Assembly (NCBI GenBank): GCA_900557645.1
Contig: USSZ01000009.1
Span: forward strand, 1 to 33,045
Direction: 5' to 3'
Length of the DNA: 33,045 nt
DNA from: an uncultured Eubacteriales bacterium
Lineage (GTDB): Bacteria; Bacillota; Clostridia; Christensenellales; UBA1242
Position 1 is the first letter of the stretch; the number at the start of each line of letters is the position of its first letter. The position numbers and the translations under genes are program-made. The notes beneath the pieces were generated by a model. It had not been told where the DNA came from and made no database searches. It worked only from the letters and a program-made list of their open reading frames with translations. Positions 31,501 through 33,045 of this stretch are shown here, in pieces.

Positions 31501-32757
31501 GGTTATAAATTCTTATATTGGGAAAATACTTTAACAGGTGAGAGAATTTATGGACAATTTGATAAAGCAAGTGGCAAAACTACTTACGCATTTGAAAATT
31601 TAGTTTCAGAACCTCTTTACTTGAAAGCAGTTTTTGAAGGAAAATCTGTAACAATTAATCTTGATTATTCAGATGTTGCTTTACATCATGAATTAGTAGG
31701 TGTATATGTAAATGGTGAACTTGTAGATTATGATAATCCATTCATAGCGAAGATTGGAGATGAAATTTCTATAGAAGTAATCAAACATCTTGGCTATGGT
31801 TTTGAAATGATTGGTGGAAATTTTGTTCAATCAATTGCATCAAATGGGAATATAAGATTTACCTATACTTTAAGTGTAGAAGAACTTACTGTAGTTGATG
31901 AAGACAGTTATAAACTTGATTTGAAATTTAATTCAACTCGTGAAGAAATTAAATTTAAGTTTAATATTGTTGTCGATGATGCAATAGATGAAACTGAATT
32001 CTCAAAAGCAGGAAAACTTACATTTGTAGATGCTGAAGGTAAGGAACATGATACTGCTGGAAATAACTTATTCTCAACTCCATTTGGTAAAACTGTTTAT
32101 TTGAAAGTTGAAACATTTGCAAATTATCAAATAACACGTATTATGTTACAAATAGATTTGCTTAATGATATAACTGTTTTGCTAGACAATGGTAAGATTG
32201 TAATTGATGAAAACTTTATGGAAACATATTTTGCTTATGAAGTTGAAATAACAGTTTATTTTGAACGTTTAGTTTGGATAGATGAAGAATTCCGATCAAC
32301 GACATTGCAAGGTAGTGGAACTGAAAATGATCCATTCTTAATACATGATGCTCAAGATATGGCATTTGTTGCTTATGTTGTAAATAATGGAATAGTTTTA
32401 GGGGATACAAATTATGCTGATTGTTATTATAGAGTAACATCAGATATTGATTTCTCTGGTAAGTATTGGGAGCCTATAGGGACTGAAGAACATCCATTTA
32501 ATGGTGTTATGGATTTAGGAGGATATCAACTTCGCAATATTCTTCATTATAAATCATATTCAAACCCTACGACTTCTTATGGTGGACTATTCTGGCATTT
32601 AACAGAAAAGGCACAGGTAATACAAAATGATTATACCTTAATTATTGTATTATCAGTTATCGGTGGCTTAATCTTCTTGTTACTTTTAATTCTTCTTATT
32701 ATATTACTTGTAAGAAGAAATAAGAAAAAGAAACTAGACGAGATTGCAAACGAATAA
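13594..32757 (+). CDS. Giant membrane-anchored surface protein with InlB-B/Flg_new and YDG/MBG repeats
   Basis: A single uninterrupted 6387-codon gene. The signal peptide ends in ANA|D (cleavage after Ala36). Residues about 96-260 form a GLUG-like module. The bulk is a chain of Flg_new-like (Listeria-Bacteroides repeat) units, each ending in a conserved Trp of [TK]AxW type (Trp 1190, 1402, 1997, 2798, 2985, 3275, 3462, 3972, 4735, 4920, 5000, 5819), mixed with Ig-like, MBG-like (VFGTNDP at 2225, LFGENDP at 4189) and YDG-like domains (Asp 2429, 2630, 4380, 4562). A second GLUG-like segment (6240-6317) precedes one transmembrane helix (about 6348-6373) and the tail RRNKKKKLDEIANE. There is no LPXTG. 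AAGGAG lies 7 nt before the ATG. Likely an adhesin or stalk exposed on the cell surface; ligand unknown. It has its own promoter and terminator. Confidence 0.9.
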   Translation: MLRKAFKSLYVFALMLFAVGAIFLLPALNYKKSANADNGDISLSSNEVNEIEGLNQSVSLPNGNWSDALVDVSTMALNSQTFYINGNSSYKALTNVYVVTSATDLAYLAYAVNNYVENGKYNSATIALTTNIDLAGAFWTPIGTDDHPFAGVFLGQGFLVSNINTADIAIDSDTNSAVGLFGNITGSVSDLRIGGEFFANTTKSKVGALVGENRSGEIINCFDETTSKKLYKNNALQDASVIGSNSGKVYKGTTIFNSTGGETASSKAISVNDTDVVGFYVITDGGVFKQANGAWYENRVRVCSSGGKVVEVKNPIYLDAQVGQTKGIVLRADAKDTDVYPLREGYKYSIPNVAIGKLNVTSSNGDDTKFKITFNYQYGQRTHELTVAYDTTFQTIISNNSYLNKRSGYNFLGIYSDSGFGSKLNHEGNNYKLAYPSSGQVIYPNFSAAGNLKYNIYIAIANGDKSNTQSGYDYITNAIVGDVTVVSGFGSVTKPEDTDKSHYNATTNNGSNQGKVSITLANGYQIANVNGTGGSRDSDYVFNNKSGVYVDFKNATGTGTAYTTNNTNNDSYLPVSSGIESSGNTYTITINNIAGQNGDVYIVIERKTYELTFSPKFVDSHTTDKIVVSGEGVEGMKLTYKLFQTYTVTVTIDDDEFVILDAKESVDKIGNYVDSKSTGDAILDKYYKSYIYTIYVESANAASDCTLVFRVGYIQSRVNIELHDENNQKIDTTKPEGKELGVSVNSRDLGFIGNGEGNFPFHKDGKGDFVVSKNNGYYTADNLTIDGNLIGTTFGINTDDKENQSSIIMDNLITKIYDSEDPSSIIKIIVKYKRQQYSINTEVKVKNPSETDYTILNGHNDLYNITIDGISGESKNDLNNGVVYNVVIQLTERGKAILYDPLGSLGVEVTSGSDTDGFVSSKVETDASSNPDTGKWAFKVTLGTYNTKLTLHFTYKSVNLQINQLYVDDNEDGLDGTLIDFAPVASTTFTFAYTNGNISLNGSLSNIQIDSQYYLLDWYLKNGEYAGKVGATNFVTGLTEGKVLNDIISNSQSAVNDPSITYTNVAALVVKRTVKVTLNSGDAGQGQIYYNSAFWAERQTHVISNGLTHATTLPIDSGIFKNLGYTFVDWTVNWGSGATSSNVKDNFVIQDANWDSLFGGESVHSWIGFATGDTGSSTSKTSEVTLTANWQIINYTMVIDGNKTVTFNIGHELTMTVDEDAKNGIADYLINGQKVSGLGQTGYVAVSATISAIGGSGIVTITEDAGFIFKSTAITIDDFKKILTEEYYFKANSQSNPINVTTNREAADYKIYIDGSSSNYYSVSWNGDNNEFGGLDNTGVYINVTFDSKPENIQKAIDNANLVITREGYSIVSTSWKRTTGNLIDVNNNFTIASDIHVVPVWNKTSNTTKSNQDWASDVGTNKVFYLYNEHDVINGKMTGSNIGDKSQPEIDYILTNGEKITGFGYEITFTPKDGGNVETSTINSLNLNISNFLKAGTYQVIFFINVSDTLSESISYTEKSGVLTFTMEKNEIVFYGNDVHSYYTGTTEFVVVNEGEGGVNNEYGSFLYRYDWNGTDLSVSADKIEIGEVENYFQTMSIFESSGNYNAGGNKSLKLYLNIGALGNKYGTIYSDLFSNVTKDGNNYYTFMNTDSDSFVTIEKAKFTITFTSGSAYYFDGVTTIVYTNTSKIQFNSGASTFTYGYDNITLKPNAQPGIYKGAEDHATDSANFDINGLYIEGHESDLDSNFEWNISKNSSFELLDSKNAIQYNYSPKYLTAVSGKLVEGLADNYKQIYETLSIVDVMVNGSAVTIPNTNQYSYSVDNQVLFSFVNNNTNSLKIYINNDLISSETTLSFGVQVNLSTERSKTLSILSWGTSLNSADYESLLDSVFTGANPYIVTVAANSENKTTYAVMTDVVKLNLDYNGGKKDGKTSEVIYLSAMNGNLDITNPTHDYQGLSFNNYSNPKTSNITVTVSDGKNVIKVVKGGGAETLKASWNFDKIVASQTQTALTKKASVGGFSLGLNEWTNITYPDKTTNKTYTLTHDSINFNFNSNDNSFLIVNANGLAEVSMSGDYVLNVSVTYNDGVQEPQTRTLTYTLDLTIEINTIGISKDDSHLTFNNSNQEGNVSVDVYLNGTKNETILLSALPIKDNSGSGKGFYVTTSSTKGYTQINQADTYTVTAVIDSSLTGVYTLESGKESITVVVDQFIINLKDYQDQINLSKVFGTNDPSPISATLTIKENANDSVKVEFTRDLGSGSEAIGQHLLTFSKISSADDEANYDVNTEGFEEYFEITVPETKLQVNLGGKLIYTYNGYVLNNLTVEFNGTNYTLKGTAGEEEIEIKFDMYYMAGTSRVEIPADQKEVYAGYVTFASANANKKAGTYDFNVSLSTTAEGGWSGVEIVNKDNAKIVVENRTITVTGATKTFDQTSEFVYNNTSTASNTATLTIDNIVTVGDITDQIQVSGKFASELAGQQKITNITLDGVGEYENYVLEMTEGLEILVNPSTETIDVTSSVNSLQYGQITSQTSISNLLTLVPISYNGGQINNIYITAEGYEITNKVFSNGTYLNVNTWTFVYTMTSTNYTFGEEVGSVGQKYTKTYSLSITINPIAITINNAQGKTITKQYDGYANVLDSFVKQNVNASEGYYTSSGILPGDIITVDSAVYENEKIGNAKVITATLSGDNNNYTITQNIVGNITNVALIFNKYLETISWVDDGIDEFGNADPLNITYTGDLDAVINTILSVPSRATRVGYTQTGWTYNDVNMSSVDFDKEAFLQDAVDNKLTGITIDAVWEINQYTVQIDQGDNTVVSHDSVSFPKTVNYWDTISDIKVNANEGYTFENVTLNQNNATLSMTGQTTNKGTFTLTHITGDLTATIVSEEITVRIIIDYNNPESFIVDTDSAGWTGGVKDRILKYSELSSQDLPVLYVTTENTYDFDRWTNTSGSTSLGSNIWERIKNAGFDFDFTQDNLDGYTFKANWTEAELSITLNVGNNAQASLYMDSTSGTKLTAGSDGTYKIHYNDTVAVVVNSDDWYKWTNTTIQGNVVSITGDITSNNQATGKTDGQFVLNTIHSSLTLTIAIDGIDITFTTSYTKPAGADIIEGNGDITGVYDADQGDITLGNVIAYYNPEAGTYLQDYWINGDNEFTKNSVVKNLITSIYGSIPTEDISLELIAHFVGQEYTITFDKGTPKVGADGRPVEAEFVGDDAGKDPVTRTWIYGDIISNMPVVEAQGQNYSWVNNSGESYADGSQFITDNPSSSLVMTLTANWTEIHYNVQISFAGKTDKITKVTVDDREYQENTNASALFNTNKSFVFTLETGYEIDAANTKILTDDHIADYEDAVLSVRGNTVTIRGIQGNITAQVSIKAKDYTITIQKETPENISKTSFDVSYDQDMTGFFSGTTFARDGYLINSLKSGASDFAVSADGGKNWTFNAPFVEDGVYKNDGDLVLKAYWSSQNNYVVAQTEPVVGLYFNGSSQKIANSTLSTTKGGETVAIGNTLANGDKVVDIYYMLDGKRYEIEADNSLLYRNVLADKDVYIVVALHDTLVDGTNSITYTIQSQVKKVTLSPSDITFKDTSLKTYYSGTENFNVTEDFSQGTWHYVDDTQITELTFAKVVIVDETGLYNVGDSYTVKYYFNATGEFDIANYTGLSKEGSYYVYTTDEVTATIVATPITITVSGMAFENGANQEVISYNIAKPDFVSGFDVEITYIETKGIIAGDYKTTEQFNITGTVKNGADDKTSNFVWVIAGSYTIVSSDEAYKVGTDVKYFDTKSIADKDDINVSLIKYSYNGTTAEISQDRNFFNLVADDKLIFSVSSNGTNAPLIQVANGETITFTFEIDGTMAVLTWTENLQVDSLISTLNLLDKEGSREYTQEFSNKATINAVLTDYKAVLLSLGDKGGNQGYIYVQLNGATAEAVVSEEWTGFEFARWDTVGSGVSAEGNIISAGADAKITTTTITAIWRLVAPTGDSVDEILRDAKASYDGMIDPINLSHLLTNGITNKNEDAITYSYSWQKGDEVLHTSEDGFTVLANTNSNGTYKLVITASRSGYNSKSAEFEFTLTINKLTITNVTLSSATFTYANKDFVPDITVSFEGDKLGFDNVNLALMLNHKDNLPYYFTLAGLSTTEIKNAGEYTLTLNLEPTIFNDYDFAPSVTVNRADLVISQTDVETEKMDSKLFGENDPAFSFKRTMFADGNPEEITIFLGRVAGEGVGTYNFNTVSSSSDENFNVTLNADGVIFTIKPSNFTLNIKINNIISMVYNGGTPTFVTEYSEEQGAWIIKVENTSSTITLSYTADDGERYLSGELYKLALENISFAMSKAIDVSSYFGESFEVTAGEGANFTTFNVTGEFDITQRPLTIVKVEKVFDRNNLINDQTIVRFSNLIQNDKIILTGNFAQTVVGDQIALQNLALSGADANNYSIVNHDFKGVITPKAVTNVVVGVIESNHTYGNLSQSTLLQAFIDNVQGVTLSIDGETNDLTNGFATVSGWTVEEQYLSTSKNLKVGRDIVKIIISSDNFTGLAENGYEVTLVIQQLEIDLSTVAIVKNYDETTDMPKDLNTNINNYILTGDIVQIDKDASKYADSGVGTNIKVTLVLTGQDSANYKVKDNVTGIINEYSITFIVNATTEHNDLVSDGAFVEDGETPVVKETSFSFKYPATMTGEEIIKSMKYPSRKGYTPVGWKYLQGEEYISITAENVIDLLKQIANDETNIDSQISIYTVWEIDRYSINVSGNNMAKFEVTGENVTGNAETGYSVRYFSDIAISVEGNRGYKVRAYNIAQGDNKGNDLSDVGNNTGTATINKVGSNVNFIVTFDEIEITINIDVNIPEYTARTDKENLTLTYKYSELASLTKENLPSLTVTNGTYYLSGYNYNDDIAINDETLKQIIDTIFPVLSSDEETTFKAVWTGENYTVTFDSQGGDLSGTNPINVVYGSAFTEKFPVAYIPGKSNIWVAPDGLSYVDGDIFHSIGTVNTDGGYKITLTAEWHNNPYDLTLEFNDKLSIITSDGDAVNTGDVFEIIYEEESLTIIVNPNQGYIFDVVNKDTFKGDVEIDGNKVTISNLTEDGTLTLTSLPDDNTLSISINYIDGYTVKVDGVPYEDEDLSRIIAKTESEVEITFNAKKGYEFDDTSAYLTGNGNIEFSISENKKTLTVTWKNYVDDATLTVTGVPSDNIVTIPDISSMFDSLTLNGQSINTKGDTFTIKTAQTLTIIGRLCYGYENAVMTSTLPEGSIISQINNWVNADKAFSFSGIIENIDENFEIAFTVDERTYNFVVMVTEGQEEFGSIVSEANVTAKFNGQITLEENTLRDDYIFAGWSIADTILSVDSKFTLNIDSSIKDLLESFEHDTEIYIYATYKEKIFTVSFKAGNRGEYTFSQDGLEETRVYGTNTIVRNLNLGSDIIIKLKADEGYEFDKLLIDEDEATEEQYTYNEDEQTITIPVPVNDPMTLIEVTFKASEAYVSVQAGIQINYDVNLGSNEGGNVYIANAQGEIFEEDSGLYLDNGGTLIVGADYKLKSYTDETIYFVAIPKSGFTASMKCLNNQVVMNEYDIGGVHVYSFSGVKDGMQVQAIFTAKENDVQIKYVVEGSTETVMGGRIVVDTSSAFVSASSNSTQDVSVGIITGADLIFTANSGIAYNLVTNEDGTLKYDIEYLGEDIFEGIITSGLVQESDIIMTGYSNTANFNITNVNTSAIIYLYVQPKTYNLKFYVNETQSVVLEDALIYGEEFSISGLTEEERGIIFQQRSGFTLGGYFTKQLGQGKQYIDKDGNILSAWLEDGYTYNGTTYDPDANFSVIDNTFTIYAAWLYNKSSITINFVPEGFDNKLSDVEIDDIIVNINNTASWTNQDNKWYAEVVSGTSLKIQAYEYEGYEFKYWLISVDGGEPSIKASTFEMTFPQGNYVIEAIYHPKFTITIENLQNGSAIGGTSSLLQNGAVVTGISYDPAQQVTLEAVAQEGYKFLYWENTLTGERIYGQFDKASGKTTYAFENLVSEPLYLKAVFEGKSVTINLDYSDVALHHELVGVYVNGELVDYDNPFIAKIGDEISIEVIKHLGYGFEMIGGNFVQSIASNGNIRFTYTLSVEELTVVDEDSYKLDLKFNSTREEIKFKFNIVVDDAIDETEFSKAGKLTFVDAEGKEHDTAGNNLFSTPFGKTVYLKVETFANYQITRIMLQIDLLNDITVLLDNGKIVIDENFMETYFAYEVEITVYFERLVWIDEEFRSTTLQGSGTENDPFLIHDAQDMAFVAYVVNNGIVLGDTNYADCYYRVTSDIDFSGKYWEPIGTEEHPFNGVMDLGGYQLRNILHYKSYSNPTTSYGGLFWHLTEKAQVIQNDYTLIIVLSVIGGLIFLLLLILLIILLVRRNKKKKLDEIANE
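13879..14082 (+). repeat. N-terminal bookend module of the giant protein
   Basis: Residues 96 to about 163 carry TSATDLAYLAYAVNN, TTNIDL and WTPIGTDDHPFAGV (Trp139), matching the module at 32311-32544. Here it continues into GLUG-like strands (VGLFGNITG, VGALVGENRSG). Confidence 0.75.
17797..23418 (+). repeat. Super-repeat unit A of the giant protein
   Basis: Residues 1402-3275. Landmarks in order: Trp1402, YYTGT (1543), LDYNGG (Asp1923) and ASW (1997), VFGTND (2225), YDG-like Asp2429 and Asp2630, VGYTxxGW (Trp2763), VWEI (2798), KYSEL (2920), NW (2985), NW (3275). The same order recurs in unit B about 1930-2060 residues later. Unit A has roughly 200 extra residues between the last two landmarks. 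Confidence 0.7.
23977..28593 (+). repeat. Super-repeat unit B of the giant protein
   Basis: Residues 3462-5000. Landmarks: Trp3462, YYSGT (3590), SLGDKGG (Asp3908) and IW (3972), LFGEND (4189), Asp4380, Asp4562, KGYTxxGW (Trp4695), VWEI (4735), KYSEL (4857), VW (4920), EW (5000). Divergence from unit A is high, so the duplication is old. Confidence 0.7.
32311..32544 (+). repeat. C-terminal bookend module of the giant protein
   Basis: Residues 6240-6317 carry GSGTENDPF, DAQDMAFVAYVVNN, TSDIDF and WEPIGTEEHPFNGV (Trp6292), parallel to the N-terminal module around Trp139. It stops about 30 residues before the membrane helix. Confidence 0.75.
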
Positions 32758-32796
32758 AAAAGATACTCTATGATTTATTCATAGAGTATTTTTTTA
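32758..32796. terminator. Bidirectional terminator after the giant gene
   Basis: A perfect 11-bp stem (32763-32773 with 32779-32789, loop 5) followed by seven T; the left flank is A-rich, so it can also end transcription arriving from the right. Confidence 0.9.
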
Positions 32797-32937
32797 ATTT
32801 AATAAAATAAAAAAAATAAAATATAAATCACATAATAGAAACTTATTATTGAATTTTTTTCTTTTTTTTAGTATAAAATAAAGTATTAATAAAATAGGTA
32901 AAAAACCAAATAAGAAAGTTAAACTACTAAATAACAT
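32794..32937 (-). pseudogene. N-terminal remnant of an MBOAT O-acyltransferase
   Basis: A 47-residue open frame with GGAGG 6 nt before the ATG. It begins MLFSSLTFLFGFLPILLILY, the typical start of AlgI/PatA-type MBOAT acyltransferases, continues through KKRKKFNNKFLL as in the first cytoplasmic loop, and then stops at TAA instead of entering the remaining helices. Full-length relatives have about 450-500 residues, and the giant gene's terminator follows directly, so nearly all of the gene is missing. Family members acylate exported polysaccharides, often with a DHHW or SGNH partner encoded next door. An intact small membrane peptide is possible but less likely. Confidence 0.6.
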
Positions 32938-32938
32938 A

Positions 32939-33045
32939 TTATACCTCCAAGTTAAATTCACTCATTGCAAAGTAATCTTTATTTCCTATCAAAAGTACTT
33001 TATCAATATTATTATCATTTAGATATTCTAAATAATTAAATTTTT
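32939..33045 (-). CDS. C-terminal end of an unidentified protein (partial)
   Basis: The last 34 codons and stop of a gene that begins beyond the right edge. The readable end includes YLNDNNIDKVLLIGNKDYF and finishes EFNLEV. Its Leu-Glu-Val codons contain the GGAGG used by the MBOAT remnant, whose ATG lies 1 nt after this stop, so the two were translationally coupled. Gene order fits an MBOAT partner of the DHHW/SGNH kind, but the fragment is too short to assign. Confidence 0.55.
   Translation of the reverse strand, partial: KFNYLEYLNDNNIDKVLLIGNKDYFAMSEFNLEV

Noticed and set aside
32629..32757. LPXTG-type sorting signal at the end of the giant protein
   Set aside because: There is a membrane helix and basic tail, but no LPXTG or close variant before it.
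1..33045. Mycoplasma-type genetic code
   Set aside because: Tryptophans are all TGG and the giant gene stays open under the standard code. None of the recognised genes ends in TGA, but this fits AT-rich stop usage (TAA, two TAG).
1..33045. CRISPR array, tRNA, rRNA, insertion sequence or prophage genes
   Set aside because: None of the regular DNA repeats, transposase or phage motifs, or RNA gene features could be seen; the repeats in the giant gene are at protein level.

Overview
The window is strongly AT-rich bacterial DNA with mostly AAGGAG/GGAGG ribosome binding sites. Every tryptophan codon in its genes is TGG and every stop is TAA or TAG, so the code is the standard bacterial one, not the Mycoplasma code. 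Gene families (lipobox lipoproteins, YtaF, YwaF, Pr6Pr, proteins with Listeria-Bacteroides repeats) and composition point to an uncultivated low-GC Bacillota, probably host- or gut-associated. The species cannot be named from this sequence.

Left end (1-2.4 kb): a minus-strand promoter with perfect -35 and -10 hexamers separated by a spacer holding a run of 13 G. It points out of the window and has the form of a phase-variation switch. Next come a pyrimidine-nucleoside phosphorylase gene that has lost its 5' end, a small unknown gene, and dUTPase.

Replication origin (2.4-7.2 kb): dnaA and dnaN lie on the minus strand in the usual order, with oriC between them. oriC holds at least four DnaA boxes and a TAA/TAG triplet array next to two of them. 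dnaA has its own promoter, whose -35 hexamer lies inside a terminator hairpin of the upstream lipoprotein gene. recF is not behind dnaN. It sits on the other side of dnaA, divergent, separated by the lipoprotein gene, and seems to be read from a leaderless mRNA.

Middle (7.1-13.2 kb): a 27-residue membrane peptide missed by length-based gene finding, a lipoprotein with bacterial Ig domains and a predicted beta-helix, and three membrane proteins (YtaF, Pr6Pr, YwaF/TMEM164-like). trpS follows, with a short leader and no T-box.

Right (13.2-32.8 kb): one 6387-codon gene for a giant secreted, membrane-anchored surface protein. It has a signal peptide, InlB-B/Flg_new-like repeats, YDG/MBG-like domains and a single C-terminal membrane helix with a basic tail, and no LPXTG. 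Landmark motifs show that about 2000 residues were tandemly duplicated in its middle, and that related modules bracket the protein near both ends. Beyond its bidirectional terminator is a 47-residue remnant of an MBOAT acyltransferase, overlapped in its ribosome binding site by the 3' end of another gene that enters from the right edge.

No tRNA, rRNA, CRISPR array, insertion sequence or prophage gene was recognised. The strongest candidates for undescribed biology are the poly(G)-spacer promoter and the duplicated architecture of the giant surface protein.
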